DNA of 64,000 bases from Actinoallomurus vinaceus (GCF_039542055.1 NZ_BAABHK010000012.1:1-64000), one strand, 5' to 3'; shown: positions 52,799-63,119, numbered from the stretch's first letter. Program-made: numbers and translations. The notes: generated by a model not told the origin, from the sequence alone.

Positions 52799-54333
52799 CA
52801 GAGTCGCCTCCACGCCCGGCCGTCGCGGGCCATCATCTCGTCCGCGGCCTTCGGCCCCCAGCCGCCCGACTTGTACGGCTCGGGCTTGCCGTGCTTGTCC
52901 CAGTACTCCTCGATCGGGTCGAGGATCTCCCAGGACAGCTCGACCTCCTCCTGGCGGGGGAACAGCGGCGGGTCGCCGATGAGCACGTCGAGCAGCAGGC
53001 GCTCGTACGCCTCGGGGGAGGACTCGGTGAACGACTCGCCGTAGTCGAAGTCCATGTTCACATCCCGGACCTCCATGGAGGTGCCGGGGACCTTCGAGCC
53101 GAACCGCATGGTGACGCCCTCGTCCGGCTGCACGCGGATGACCAGGGCGTTCTCGCCGAGCTCCTCGGTGTCCGTGACGGCGAACGGCAGGTGCGGAGCG
53201 CGCTGGAAGATGAGCGCGACCTCGGTGGCGCGCCGGGTCAGCCGCTTGCCGGTCCGGAGGTAGAACGGCACGCCCGCCCAGCGGCGCGTGTCGACGTCCA
53301 GACGGACCGCCGAGTAGGTGTCGGTACGGGAGTTCGGCGGGATGCCCTCCTCCTCGAGGTAGCCGCGCACCTTGACCCCGCCCTGCCAGCCGGCGGCGTA
53401 CTGCCCGCGCACGGTGTAGGCGCCCAGGTCCTTGGGCAGGCGTACGGCCGACAGGACCTTCGCCTTCTCCGCCCGCACGGACTCGGCCGCGAACGACACC
53501 GGCTCTTCCATCGCGGTCAGCGCCAGCAGCTGCAGCAGGTGGTTCTGGATGACGTCCCGCGCGGTGCCGACGCCGTCGAAGTAGCCGGCACGGCCGCCGA
53601 TGCCGATGTCCTCGGCCATCGTGATCTGCACGTGGTCGACGTAGGAGCGGTTCCAGATCGGCTCGAACAGGTTGTTGGCGAACCGCAGCGCCAGGATGTT
53701 CTGCACCGTCTCCTTGCCGAGGTAGTGGTCGATCCGGAAGATCGACTCCTCGGGGAAGACCTCGTGCAGGATCGCGTTGAGCTCCTGCGCGCTGGCCAGG
53801 TCGTGACCGAAGGGCTTCTCGATCACGACGCGGCGCCAGGAACCCTCCGACGGCTGCGACAGGCCGCTGGCCTGCAGCTGCTTGACGACATCCTGGAAGA
53901 ACTTCGGCGGGATCGACAGGTAGAACGCGTAGTTGCCGCCGGTGCCGCGCTGCTCGTCCAGCTCCTTGACCGCCATGGCCAGGGCCTCGAACGCGCCCGG
54001 GTCGTCGAACGTGCCCGGCACGAAGTGGATGCCCTCGGCGAGCTGGTTCCAGACGTCCTCGCGGAACGGGGTACGGGCGTGCTCCTTGACCGCGTCGTGC
54101 GCGAGCTGCCGGAAGTCCTGGTGCGCCCAGTCGCGGCGGGCGAAGCCGACCAGCGAGAAACCCGGCGGCAGCAGACCCCGGTTGGCGAGGTCGTAGATGG
54201 CAGGCAGCAGCTTCTTCCGGGACAGATCACCGGTGACGCCGAACAGCACGAGCACACACGGCCCGGCCACCCGCGGCAGCCGCTTGTCCCGGGGATCGCG
54301 GAGCGGGTTGAGCGCCTTTTCAGCCCTCTTCAT
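52798..54333 (-). CDS. zwf: Glucose-6-phosphate 1-dehydrogenase
   Basis: This 511-aa enzyme oxidises glucose 6-phosphate to the lactone with NADP, the entry of the pentose phosphate pathway. The NADP motif FGVTGDLSRKKLLPAIYDLA is at about residues 31-50, and the active site RIDHYLGKETVQN is at about 200-212. It is followed immediately by its assembly factor opcA. The ATG is the first in frame and gives a family-typical N-terminus. Confidence 0.97.
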   Translation of the reverse strand: MKRAEKALNPLRDPRDKRLPRVAGPCVLVLFGVTGDLSRKKLLPAIYDLANRGLLPPGFSLVGFARRDWAHQDFRQLAHDAVKEHARTPFREDVWNQLAEGIHFVPGTFDDPGAFEALAMAVKELDEQRGTGGNYAFYLSIPPKFFQDVVKQLQASGLSQPSEGSWRRVVIEKPFGHDLASAQELNAILHEVFPEESIFRIDHYLGKETVQNILALRFANNLFEPIWNRSYVDHVQITMAEDIGIGGRAGYFDGVGTARDVIQNHLLQLLALTAMEEPVSFAAESVRAEKAKVLSAVRLPKDLGAYTVRGQYAAGWQGGVKVRGYLEEEGIPPNSRTDTYSAVRLDVDTRRWAGVPFYLRTGKRLTRRATEVALIFQRAPHLPFAVTDTEELGENALVIRVQPDEGVTMRFGSKVPGTSMEVRDVNMDFDYGESFTESSPEAYERLLLDVLIGDPPLFPRQEEVELSWEILDPIEEYWDKHGKPEPYKSGGWGPKAADEMMARDGRAWRRL

Positions 54334-54635
54334 CGCGTGTCTCCGTTCCCGTCGGCTTCGTGTTCATCACAGGGAGTACGCGGCGGCGCCCCGATCGTCC
54401 CGGTGGGCCATCTCATGCCCAACTTCCCTGTCCTTCCTAGTGGCGCCCGGGCGGTGGGCCGCCTCGGCGTCGTCCTCTTCGTTCAAGCGGCCGTCCGCGC
54501 TCTGCCGAGCCGGTGACCATCTTCGCTAACCCTCGTATCGTGCGCGATCTTCCCAGCGTCCCAGGATCTATACGGTCGGGTACCAGAAAGGCGGAGAACC
54601 CGGACAGGAACCAGGATGGCATGCTCCGCTCTCCC
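54334..54635. other. Intergenic region between pgi and zwf
   Basis: This 302-bp gap has no supported gene. Read on the minus strand it could hold a separate zwf promoter, but I see no convincing -35/-10 pair or operator. Confidence 0.5.
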
Positions 54636-56249
54636 TCAGTCGCCGAGGGCGGTCTCCAACTCGGCGATGCCCGCCGCGCGGTCCCGCAGGTGCAGCCGCA
54701 CGGCCGGACGGCCCCGGGAGCGCAGCGCGCGCAGGTCGCCGAACGCCTGGGCGAGATGCAACGCCTTCAGGCCGTACGGCCGGCCGGGCACCTCGACGTC
54801 CCGTTCGACCGCGCCGGTGATCTGGAGGACCAGCCCGCCCTGAGGGCCGTCCTTGTGGACCTGGCCGGTGGAGTGGAGGGCCGCCGAGCCCCAGCCGAAG
54901 CCGACCGGGACGTCGCGGCGCCGCCGGGCGAGCAGCGGGCGCAGGCGCGCGGCGGCGGCGTCCCCGACGCGGTCCAGGTGGGCGACCACCGCGAGGTGCC
55001 CGCGGTCGGGGATCGCCCGGAGCATCGCGTCGAGGGCGCTCCGCAGGTCCTTGGCCCCGTGGAGCAGCTCCGCGGGGCCGTGCACCTCGACGGAGCCGTC
55101 CACCAGCGCCGGTTCACCGGCGATGAGCGTGGGGGCGGCACCGTCCTCCGCGCCGCGCAGCAGGGCCGCGACCGCGTTCTGGGACTCGCGCAGCGCGGGC
55201 TCGTCGAACGGGTCGACGCCGATGATCCGGGCGGCCACGGCCATGGCGTACTCCCACAGCGGGAACTGCGCGCCGAGCGGGCCGGACACCGCGAGGCCGG
55301 CGTCGCCGGCCCGGTCGCCCAGAGCGAGGGCCCACCGGTCACCGCCGGACCGCAGCGCGGCCACGTCCTCGACGACGATCGGCACGACGCCCTTGCCGTC
55401 CTTTCCGGTCGCCGCCGCGGCCAGCTGCTCGACCCAGCCGGACAGCCCGGGAAGGCCCGAGCCGTTGTCGGCGATGATCAGTTTGCCGTGGCCCTGTGCG
55501 GCGGCCGCGCCCAGCGCCGCGCCGAGTGTCAGGCCCGGATTGTCGTACGGCAGGCGAAGAGCGGGCCGGAGGGCGGCGGCCTCGTCGAGCAGCCGCTCGA
55601 CGTCGGCTCCGGACAGCGCGGCCGGGAGCAGGGCGGACGCCGACAGCGCCCCGAACCGGCCGTTCGTCTCCGGGTCGGACAGGACCACCCGGTAACCGGT
55701 CTCCTTCGCCCAAACCTCCATCGGCGAGCCCGGGTCGGTGACGACGACGATCCGCTCGGCCGGATCGACGCCCGCCGCGCGGAAGGCCCCCTCGAAGACG
55801 CGGCGCAGGTCGTCGGTCTCCAGCGTGCGGCCGCTTTTGCTCGCCACGACCAGGACCGTGCGGTCCAGCCGGTCGTCGACCGCGCGGCGCACCTCGTGCG
55901 GATCGACCGTGTCGAGCACCGTCAGCTCGGTGCCCTGCCCGTGCGCGATCACCTCGGCCGCGCGTGCCGGACCGCCCATCCCGGCCAGCACGACCCGGTC
56001 TAGCCCGGCGAACCGGCTCACCAGCTCGGACAGCTCGGGAAGCAGGCGGCGGGACGTCTCCGGCGCGTCGACCCAGCCGAGCCGGCCGGCCGCCCGGCCC
56101 GCCGCGTCCGGGCCCCACAGGCTGGCGTTCTTGGCCATGAGCGCCGTGGGCACGCCGTCGTACGCCAGCCGCTCCAGGGCCTTGTCGGTGTGGACGGCAT
56201 CGCCCTCGACGGTCACGGACACGCGTCCGGCGGTCACTCGCAAGGTCAC
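54636..56249 (-). CDS. pgi: Glucose-6-phosphate isomerase
   Basis: This 537-aa isomerase interconverts glucose 6-phosphate and fructose 6-phosphate. It has two SIS-type folds with GMGGPARAAEVIA (about 116), VVASKSGRTLETDDLRRVFE (about 161) and the conserved DPFDEPALRESQN segment (about 343). It is of the divergent actinobacterial type. GTG 56249 has AGGAGA upstream on the coding strand; further upstream codons are poorly conserved in character. Confidence 0.9.
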   Translation of the reverse strand: MTLRVTAGRVSVTVEGDAVHTDKALERLAYDGVPTALMAKNASLWGPDAAGRAAGRLGWVDAPETSRRLLPELSELVSRFAGLDRVVLAGMGGPARAAEVIAHGQGTELTVLDTVDPHEVRRAVDDRLDRTVLVVASKSGRTLETDDLRRVFEGAFRAAGVDPAERIVVVTDPGSPMEVWAKETGYRVVLSDPETNGRFGALSASALLPAALSGADVERLLDEAAALRPALRLPYDNPGLTLGAALGAAAAQGHGKLIIADNGSGLPGLSGWVEQLAAAATGKDGKGVVPIVVEDVAALRSGGDRWALALGDRAGDAGLAVSGPLGAQFPLWEYAMAVAARIIGVDPFDEPALRESQNAVAALLRGAEDGAAPTLIAGEPALVDGSVEVHGPAELLHGAKDLRSALDAMLRAIPDRGHLAVVAHLDRVGDAAAARLRPLLARRRRDVPVGFGWGSAALHSTGQVHKDGPQGGLVLQITGAVERDVEVPGRPYGLKALHLAQAFGDLRALRSRGRPAVRLHLRDRAAGIAELETALGD

Positions 56250-56435
56250 GGCGTCTCCTGGCCTGATCCGTCCGCCACGCCCTGCGAGCGGACCCCGCCC
56301 GGACGTGGGGTGTCGTTCGTTTCCCGCGTCGGGCATACCCGGTTCGGCGCGTGTCACTCACAGTACATGGATCATCGCGAAAAGCGCCCGGCCGGCTCCG
56401 TCGCGTGACGGTCACCGGCCGGGCGAGGCTTCGGA

Positions 56436-57533
56436 TCAGGCCTTGTCGCGCAGCTCGCTCTTGATGCTGTCGAGCAGCTCGTTCCAGGACGCCTCGAACT
56501 TCTCGACGCCCTCCTCCTCGAGGACCCGGACGACGTCGTCGTAGTCCACGCCGGCCTCCTTGAGGGCGGCCATGTGGGCGCGGGCGTCGTCGTAGAACGG
56601 GCGGACCCGGTCACCTCGGACGTCCCCGTGGTCGGCGACGGCGTCGAGGGTCGGCTCCGGCATCGTGTTCACGGTGTCGGGGGCGACGAGCTCGTCCACG
56701 TACATCGTGTCGGAGTACTCCGGGTTCTTGACCCCGGTCGACGCCCACAGGGGACGCTGGACGCGGGCGCCCGCGTCCTTGAGCGCCTTCCAGCGGTCGG
56801 TGCCGAACTTCTCCTCGTACAGCGCGTACGCGAGCCGGGCGTTGGCGATGCCCGCCTTGCCGGCCAGGTCCGTGTGGCCGAGCTTGTCGAGGCGCTTGTC
56901 GATCTCCGTGTCGACGCGGCTGACGAAGAACGACGCGACCGAGGCGATCTTCGACAGGTCGTGGCCGTTGGCCCGCGCCTTCTCCAGGCCCTCGAAGAAC
57001 GCGTCGATGACCTGGCCGTATCGCTCCAGCGAGAAGATCAGCGTGACGTTGACGCTGATGCCCTGCGCCAGCGTCTCGGTGATCGCCGGCAGGCCGGCGA
57101 GCGTCGCCGGGATCTTGATGAAGACGTTCGGCCGGTCGACCATCCACCACAGCGCCTTGGCCTCGGCCGCGGTCTTCTCGGTCTCGTTGGCGAGCCGCGG
57201 GTCGACCTCGATCGACACGCGGCCGTCGAGGCCCTCGGTGCGGTCGTAGACCGGGCGCAGCACGTCGGCGGCCCAGCGGATGTCGTACGTCGTGATGGCC
57301 CGGGAGGCCTCCTCGACGTCGACGCCCCGGACGGACAGCTCGCGTACCTGCTCGTCGTACGCCGAGCCCTGGCTCAGCGCCTTGGAGAAGATCGTCGGGT
57401 TCGACGTCACGCCCACGACGTGCTTCTCGCGGATCAGGGCCTCGAGGTTGCCCGTGCGCAGGCGCTCCCGGCTGATGTCGTCCAGCCAGATGGACACGCC
57501 CTCGTCCGAGAGCTTCTTCAGGATCTCACTCAT
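56436..57533 (-). CDS. tal: Transaldolase
   Basis: This 365-aa enzyme of the non-oxidative pentose phosphate branch shows the N-terminal GVSIWLDDISRERL (about 13-26), VVGVTSNPTIFSKAL (about 40-54) and the Schiff-base Lys in NVFIKIPATLAGLPAI (about 136-151). The length is typical of the actinobacterial TalB-like subfamily. It lies 8 bp after tkt. Confidence 0.96.
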   Translation of the reverse strand: MSEILKKLSDEGVSIWLDDISRERLRTGNLEALIREKHVVGVTSNPTIFSKALSQGSAYDEQVRELSVRGVDVEEASRAITTYDIRWAADVLRPVYDRTEGLDGRVSIEVDPRLANETEKTAAEAKALWWMVDRPNVFIKIPATLAGLPAITETLAQGISVNVTLIFSLERYGQVIDAFFEGLEKARANGHDLSKIASVASFFVSRVDTEIDKRLDKLGHTDLAGKAGIANARLAYALYEEKFGTDRWKALKDAGARVQRPLWASTGVKNPEYSDTMYVDELVAPDTVNTMPEPTLDAVADHGDVRGDRVRPFYDDARAHMAALKEAGVDYDDVVRVLEEEGVEKFEASWNELLDSIKSELRDKA

Positions 57534-57541
57534 GTCTCTCC

Positions 57542-59662
57542 TCAGTTACCGGTCGTTTCACCACGCCCGCCGATGCCCGCCTTGATCAGGCTGGACCCGG
57601 CCGCGGCGACGACGCGGTCGGCGGTGAAGCCGAACTGCTGGAAAAGGGTCTTGTAGTCGGAGGAGGCGCCGAAGTGCTCCAGGCTGACCGACTCGCCGAA
57701 GTCGCCGACGAACGCCCGCCAGCCCAGGCCGATCCCGGCCTCGACCGAGACGCGGGCCCGGACGGAAGGCGGCAGGACGTGGTTGCGGTAGGCCTCGTCC
57801 TGGCTCAGGAACCACTCGACGCACGGCATCGAGACCACCCGGGTCGGCGTGCCCTTGGCCTCCAGGATCTCGCGTGCCTCCACGGCGGTCTCGACCTCGC
57901 TGCCGGTCGCGATCAGGATGACGTGCGGCTGGCAGTCGGACGCCTCCGCGAGGATGTAGCCGCCCTTGGCGACGCCCTCGGCGCTCGCCAGCTCGCCGCG
58001 GTCGAACACCGGCAGCTTCTGCCGGGAAAGGCAGAGGCCGGCGGGCCGGTCCGTGTGCTCGAGGATCGTGCGCCAGGCGACGACGGTCTCGTTCGCGTCG
58101 GCCGGCCGGACGACGTCCAGCCCGGGGATGGCGCGCAGCGCCCACAGGTGCTCGACCGGCTGGTGCGTCGGGCCGTCCTCGCCCAGGCCGATCGAGTCGT
58201 GCGTCCACACGTAGGTCACCGGCAGCTTCATCAGCGCGGCGAGGCGTACGGCGGGGCGCATGTAGTCGCTGAAGACCAGGAACGTGCCGCCGTAGGGCCG
58301 GGTGCCGCCGTGCAGGGCGATGCCGTTCAGGATGGCGCCCATGCCGTGCTCGCGGATGCCGAAGTGCAGCGTGCGGCCGTAGCGGTTGCCGGGCCAGTCC
58401 TTGGTCTGGAACTCCTCGGGGATGAAGGACGGCTCGCCCTTCATCGTGGTGAGGTTGCTCTCCGCCAGGTCGGCGGAGCCGCCCCACAGCTCGGGGAGGA
58501 CCGGGCCGATCGCGGAGAGGATCTCGCCCGAGGCCGCGCGGGTGGCGAGCTGCTTGCCGTTCTCGAACTCCGGCAGTTTGGCCGTCCAGCCGTCCGGCAG
58601 CCGCCGGGCGGAGATCCGGTCGAACTCGGCGGCCCGCTCGGGGTCGGCGGAGCGCCAGGCCGCGAACTTCTGGTCCCATTCGGCGTGCAGTGCCCGGCCC
58701 CGCGTGATGACCTCACGCGAGTGGGCGAGCACCTCCTTGGGCACGTCGAAGGACACGTCCGGGTCGAGGCCGAGGATCCGCTTGGTCGCCGCTACCTCCT
58801 CCTCGCCGAGCGCGGCGCCGTGGGCCTTGCCGGTGTTCTTCTTGTTCGGCGCCGGCCAGCCGATGATCGTGCGGAGCGCGATGAACGACGGGCGGTCGGT
58901 CTCGGCCTTCGCGGCCTCCAGGGCCTGGGCCAGAGCCTCGACGTTCTCGTGGTAGTCGCCGTCGGTGGTCCAGTCGACCCGCTGCACGTGCCAGCCGTAG
59001 GCCCGGTACCGCGCGTCCACGTCCTCCGACAGCGCGATCGCGGTGTCGTCCTCGATCGAGATGTGGTTGTCGTCGTAGATGACGGTGAGGTTGCCGAGGC
59101 GCTGGTGCGCGGCGAGGGCACTGGCCTCGTGGCTGATGCCCTCCTCGATGTCGCCGTCGGAGGCGATCGCCCAGATGTTGTGGTCGAACAGGCTCTTCCC
59201 GGGCGCGGTGTCGGGGTCGAAGAGCCCCCGCTCCCGGCGCGCGGCCATCGCCATGCCGACGGCGTTGCCCAGCCCCTGGCCGAGCGGCCCCGTCGTCGTC
59301 TCGACGCCCGGCGTGTGGCCGTGCTCCGGGTGCCCGGGTGTCTGGCTGCCCCACTTGCGAAGCGCCTTCAGGTCGTCCAGCGACAACCCGTACCCCGACA
59401 GGAAAAGCTGAATGTAGAGCGTCAGGCTGGAATGGCCGGCGGAGAGGACGAACCGGTCCCGGCCCGGCCACTTCGGGTCGGTCGGGTCGTGGCGCAGGAA
59501 CCGCTGGAACAGCAGGTAGGCGGCCGGAGCGAGGCTCATGGCCGTGCCGGGGTGGCCCGAGCCGGCCTCCTCGACGGCGTCCATGGCCAGCGCGCGGATG
59601 ACGTCCACGGCCCGCCGGTCCAGGTCGGTCCATTCGAATGAGTTATCAGAATGCGTACTCAC
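57542..59662 (-). CDS. tkt: Transketolase
   Basis: This 706-aa thiamin-diphosphate enzyme has SGHPGTAMSLAP (about 36-47), the ThDP motif ASDGDIEEG...YDDNHISIE (about 168-204) and LGEDGPTHQPVEHLWALR (about 484-501). It transfers two-carbon units between sugar phosphates. It is the first gene of the minus-strand pentose phosphate cluster and divergent from ctaB, as in most actinobacteria. Confidence 0.97.
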   Translation of the reverse strand: MSTHSDNSFEWTDLDRRAVDVIRALAMDAVEEAGSGHPGTAMSLAPAAYLLFQRFLRHDPTDPKWPGRDRFVLSAGHSSLTLYIQLFLSGYGLSLDDLKALRKWGSQTPGHPEHGHTPGVETTTGPLGQGLGNAVGMAMAARRERGLFDPDTAPGKSLFDHNIWAIASDGDIEEGISHEASALAAHQRLGNLTVIYDDNHISIEDDTAIALSEDVDARYRAYGWHVQRVDWTTDGDYHENVEALAQALEAAKAETDRPSFIALRTIIGWPAPNKKNTGKAHGAALGEEEVAATKRILGLDPDVSFDVPKEVLAHSREVITRGRALHAEWDQKFAAWRSADPERAAEFDRISARRLPDGWTAKLPEFENGKQLATRAASGEILSAIGPVLPELWGGSADLAESNLTTMKGEPSFIPEEFQTKDWPGNRYGRTLHFGIREHGMGAILNGIALHGGTRPYGGTFLVFSDYMRPAVRLAALMKLPVTYVWTHDSIGLGEDGPTHQPVEHLWALRAIPGLDVVRPADANETVVAWRTILEHTDRPAGLCLSRQKLPVFDRGELASAEGVAKGGYILAEASDCQPHVILIATGSEVETAVEAREILEAKGTPTRVVSMPCVEWFLSQDEAYRNHVLPPSVRARVSVEAGIGLGWRAFVGDFGESVSLEHFGASSDYKTLFQQFGFTADRVVAAAGSSLIKAGIGGRGETTGN

Positions 59663-60026
59663 GAGACGCTCCAGGCTCCTCTCGACTACGTGTCAGTGTC
59701 CCCGTGACCCGTCCCAGCCGAAAAGAGCCCGTGACCAGGCCACTGCCGGGGCCCGTACGCGAGCCTATCGCTCACGCCGCCACCGCCTTGACAGGTGTTC
59801 CTCCATCATCAACACCGCGACCCTTGTACGGCATTTCCCTGAGATGCCGGGCTTAACCCGTTGCGCCCCGCCCACCCCGGTGACGGGGTGCGCGGAGACC
59901 GGCACTACAGTGATTGCGCGGTCCAGCCCATGGGGCGGCGGCCCGATCAGAGCCGACTGGCGGCAAGGAAATCCGAGGATCAGACACAGTGTCCCTTAAC
60001 GTCGTGAACGCGCAGGTGAACATCCG
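59663..60026. other. Divergent promoter region tkt / ctaB
   Basis: This 364-bp space between divergent genes should hold both promoters. TACAGT at 59906-59911 may be a plus-strand -10 box. I see no strong operator or riboswitch. Confidence 0.5.
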
Positions 60027-60971
60027 GTGACGGTGGTCATCAACCGTCCGGCGAGGACTCCCGCGCCGCCCACGCCCGGCCGTCGACCGTTCGGCGCGCT
60101 GGTCCGCGCCTACGTGGCGCTGACCAAGCCGCGGATCATCGAGCTCCTGCTCATCACGACGCTGCCGGTGATGTTCCTCGCCGCCGGCGGGCTGCCGCCG
60201 CTGTGGCCCGTCATCGCCACCCTCGTCGGCGGCATGCTCTCGGCGGGCGGCGCCAACGTGCTGAACTGCTACATCGACCGCGACATCGACGCGAAGATGC
60301 GCCGCACCCGCCGCCGGCCGCTGCCGATGGTGCAGGTCACGCCGAAGGAGACCCTGGTCTTCGGGATCGCCCTCGCCGTCGCCTCCACCGTGTTCCTCGC
60401 GCTGGCCGTGAACCCTCTGTCCGCCGGGCTGTCGGTGTTCGCGACCCTGTTCTACGTCTTCGTCTACTCGCTGCTGCTCAAGCGACGGACGAAGCAGAAC
60501 GTCGTGTGGGGCGGGATCGCGGGGTGCATGCCCGTCCTGATCGGCTGGTCCGCGCTGACCAACAGCATGTCCTGGACGCCGGTCGTGCTGTTCCTCGTGG
60601 TGTTCTTCTGGACGCCGCCGCACACCTGGACCCTCGCCATGCGCTACCGCGAGGACTACGCGGCCGCCGAGGTACCGATGCTGCCCGTCGTGGCCACCGA
60701 GCGGCGGGTCGCCGTCGAGGTGATCGTCTACACGTGGGTGACCGTGGCGTGCTCACTGGCGCTGTGGCCCATCGCCCACACGACGATCTTCTACCCGATC
60801 GCCGCGGCCGCCCTCGGCGCCGTGTGCCTCGTCGAGGCGTACCGCCTGCTCGGCCGGGTCCGCGCGGGCATCACCGGCGCGGTGCTCAAGCCGATGCGCT
60901 ACTTCCACCTCTCGAACGCGTACCTGGCACTGCTCTTCCTGGCGGTCGCGATCGACCCGCTGCTGCACTGA
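60027..60971 (+). CDS. ctaB: Protoheme IX farnesyltransferase (heme O synthase)
   Basis: This 314-aa membrane prenyltransferase makes heme O for cytochrome oxidase. The first Asp-rich motif is NVLNCYIDRDIDAKMRRTRRRPLP (about 75-98), and the second region TPPHTWTLAMRYREDYAAAEVPMLP lies at about 194-218. It has about nine membrane segments. The GTG gives a family-typical N-terminus after a short basic tail. Confidence 0.95.
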   Translation: MTVVINRPARTPAPPTPGRRPFGALVRAYVALTKPRIIELLLITTLPVMFLAAGGLPPLWPVIATLVGGMLSAGGANVLNCYIDRDIDAKMRRTRRRPLPMVQVTPKETLVFGIALAVASTVFLALAVNPLSAGLSVFATLFYVFVYSLLLKRRTKQNVVWGGIAGCMPVLIGWSALTNSMSWTPVVLFLVVFFWTPPHTWTLAMRYREDYAAAEVPMLPVVATERRVAVEVIVYTWVTVACSLALWPIAHTTIFYPIAAAALGAVCLVEAYRLLGRVRAGITGAVLKPMRYFHLSNAYLALLFLAVAIDPLLH

Positions 60972-60988
60972 CGGGTTAACCTCCCGGC

Positions 60989-62434
60989 ATGGCGCGTGTT
61001 GATCCCAAGGCGATCCTCGAAGGTCGCATGCCCGGCAGGGCACCCGTCGGGCTGATCATCGGGCTGGTCGTCTCGTCGGTCTGCGCGATCGTCGTCCTGG
61101 GCCTCGACGCGCTCAACGGGGCGCCGTTCATCGTCGGGTTCGTCCTGGCGATCCTCCCGGTGCCCCTGCTGATCTCGCTGGTCCTCACCCTCGACCGGCT
61201 CGAGCCCGAGCCGTGGCGCGCGCTGCTGTTCGCCTTCATGTGGGGCGCCGGCATCGCCGTGCTCGGCGCGCTGATCCTCAACACCGCCGGCTACGAGTTG
61301 CTGACCAAGCCGGTGTTCGGCGAGCGGGGCGAGCTCGTCACCGCCTCCGTCGGCGCGCCCTTGGTCGAGGAGTCGCTGAAGGGCGCGGTGCTCTTCGGCT
61401 TCCTGTGGTTCCGCCGCAACGAGCTGGACGGCCTGACCGACGGCATCATCTACGCCGCCATGGTCGCCCTCGGCTTCGCGATGATGGAGAACGTCGGGTA
61501 CTACATCCGGGCGTTCCACCAGCACAACCTCGAGGCCGTCTTCATCATGCGCGGGGTGATCTCCCCGTTCGGGCACCCGCTGTTCACCTCGATGACCGGC
61601 CTCGGCGTCGCCTACGCCGCCCTGCACCGGGGCGCCGCCCGCGTCGTGGCGCCCGTCGCCGGGCTCTGCGCGGCGATGCTGCTGCACGGGACCTGGAACT
61701 TCTCCACCGCCTTCGGCCTCAAGGGCCTGATGATCGCCTACGGCATCGACTTCCTCATCCTCATCGGACTGATCGTCACCGTCCGCTGGGAGCGCCGCCA
61801 GACGGTCCGGCTGATCCAGCGGCACCTGCCGATGTACGCCGGAACCGGCCTGGTCACGCCGCAGGACGTCCACATGCTCGGCAACCTCAAACTGCGCCGG
61901 CGCGCCCGCCAGTGGGCCCGCATGGCCGGCGGGACGCGCGCCGGGCGGGCGATGGCCGACTACCAGCTCGCCGCGACGGAGCTGGCCCTGCTGCACCAGC
62001 GCGCCGAGCGGCACGTCGCCGAGCCGGCGTGGTTCTACCGCCGTCGGCAGGACCTCCTGAACCTCATGCACCTCGCCCGCCAGGCGTTCCAGGGCCGGCA
62101 GACGCGGCCGCTCGTGCCACCGTGGGCCGGACACGGCCAGTCCGGGTTCCTCCAGCCGGGCCCGTCGTACGGCCCGCCGCCGCCCGGCCCGTTCTCCAGC
62201 CCGGCCCCGTACGGCCCGCAGGAACCCCGGAACGCGCCGCCGTACGGCCCGCCCGGTCCGCACGGTGCGCCGGGACCGTACGGGCCGCAGGAACCCCGGG
62301 ACACGCCGCCGTACGGCCCGTCAGGACCCCAGGGCACGCCGGGACCGTACGGACCCCAGGGGCCGGGACCGTACGGCCACGGGCCGCAGGAGCCTCCGGG
62401 CCCGTACGGTCCGGGTCCGCACCGGCCGCTGTAG
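60989..62434 (+). CDS. PrsW family intramembrane metalloprotease with Pro/Gly-rich tail
   Basis: This 481-aa protein has eight or so membrane segments within residues 1-265. The PrsW signatures are APLVEESLKG (about 129-138; Glu pair), FAMMENVGYY (about 165-174) and the His-bearing GHPLFTSMTG and LLHGTWNF. PrsW-type proteases cut membrane proteins such as anti-sigma factors. Residues from about 370 on are a cytoplasmic or surface tail of PYGP and PQEP repeats, like those of actinobacterial membrane proteins that interact with other factors. It starts 17 bp after ctaB. Confidence 0.88.
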   Translation: MARVDPKAILEGRMPGRAPVGLIIGLVVSSVCAIVVLGLDALNGAPFIVGFVLAILPVPLLISLVLTLDRLEPEPWRALLFAFMWGAGIAVLGALILNTAGYELLTKPVFGERGELVTASVGAPLVEESLKGAVLFGFLWFRRNELDGLTDGIIYAAMVALGFAMMENVGYYIRAFHQHNLEAVFIMRGVISPFGHPLFTSMTGLGVAYAALHRGAARVVAPVAGLCAAMLLHGTWNFSTAFGLKGLMIAYGIDFLILIGLIVTVRWERRQTVRLIQRHLPMYAGTGLVTPQDVHMLGNLKLRRRARQWARMAGGTRAGRAMADYQLAATELALLHQRAERHVAEPAWFYRRRQDLLNLMHLARQAFQGRQTRPLVPPWAGHGQSGFLQPGPSYGPPPPGPFSSPAPYGPQEPRNAPPYGPPGPHGAPGPYGPQEPRDTPPYGPSGPQGTPGPYGPQGPGPYGHGPQEPPGPYGPGPHRPL

Positions 62435-62455
62435 GGCGCGCCCGCACGGCATGGC

Positions 62456-62911
62456 TCAGGCGTCGGCGAGCGGTTCGGCCGGGGCCGCGCCGCGGTCCGC
62501 GATCTCCCGCCGGGCGGGGATGCGCTTGCCGAGGGTGATGAAGAACAGGATCAGGCCCACGGTCAGCAGGATGTGCCCCAGCCCGGCGACGAGGGCGATG
62601 GCGGCGCCGCTCCCGTGCCCCAGGACGGTCAGCGTGCCGTGGAGCGTCATCATGGCGACGGTCACCGCCAGACCGGCGTTGTACACCCAGAAGAACCAGC
62701 CGAACAGTTTGACGGTGCTCAGGGCGAACTGCTTCTCCAGCATCAGGACGATGAGGAAGAACAGCATCCCGAGCGCGAGCACGTGGGTGTGCACCAGACC
62801 GAGCTGCGAGTCCCCGGTGAAGTGCTTGATCTTGGTGACCTCGCGGTAGTAGAAGCCGCTGACCAAGCCGACGATCATGTAGATGTGGGCGGCGTTATAG
62901 ATCTTCTTCAC
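62456..62911 (-). CDS. DUF2871 family membrane protein
   Basis: This 151-aa protein has four membrane segments and conserved His residues (NAAHIYMIVGLVSGFYYREV, LGLVHTHVLALGMLFFLIVL, LHGTLTVLGHG). The sequence pattern is that of DUF2871, a small membrane family related in look to heme-copper oxidase-like four-helix proteins. The His positions would allow heme or metal binding, but nothing is established. It converges on the PrsW gene. Confidence 0.8.
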   Translation of the reverse strand: MKKIYNAAHIYMIVGLVSGFYYREVTKIKHFTGDSQLGLVHTHVLALGMLFFLIVLMLEKQFALSTVKLFGWFFWVYNAGLAVTVAMMTLHGTLTVLGHGSGAAIALVAGLGHILLTVGLILFFITLGKRIPARREIADRGAAPAEPLADA

Positions 62912-63079
62912 TGTCCTGACCTCGGGTTGTGCTTCAGAGTGACCTCACCCTGCCGGTTCGCCCGAGCTCCGATCAACGACAGAGTCGGTAACGTCTGTTG
63001 ACCCCGCGCTAATCAATCGAGGGAATCGCCTGGCCGCCGGACCGTGACGTGGCGATATCACTGTGGCCGGTATTGCCCA

Positions 63080-63108
63080 TTGACTGTGGAGTGACACAGA
63101 TCAACAAT
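63080..63108 (+). promoter_or_regulatory. Promoter of the GH92 gene
   Basis: TTGACT (63080-63085) and AACAAT (63103-63108) with a 17-bp spacer. Transcription would begin at about 63115, just before the palindrome at 63120. Confidence 0.6.
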
Positions 63109-63119
63109 GCCGGTAGCCC

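Noticed and set aside
57674..59641. A 655-codon plus-strand frame
   Set aside because: It is antisense to tkt, where the minus-strand frame holds all transketolase motifs. The same applies to the long plus-strand frame opposite zwf (52891-54516).
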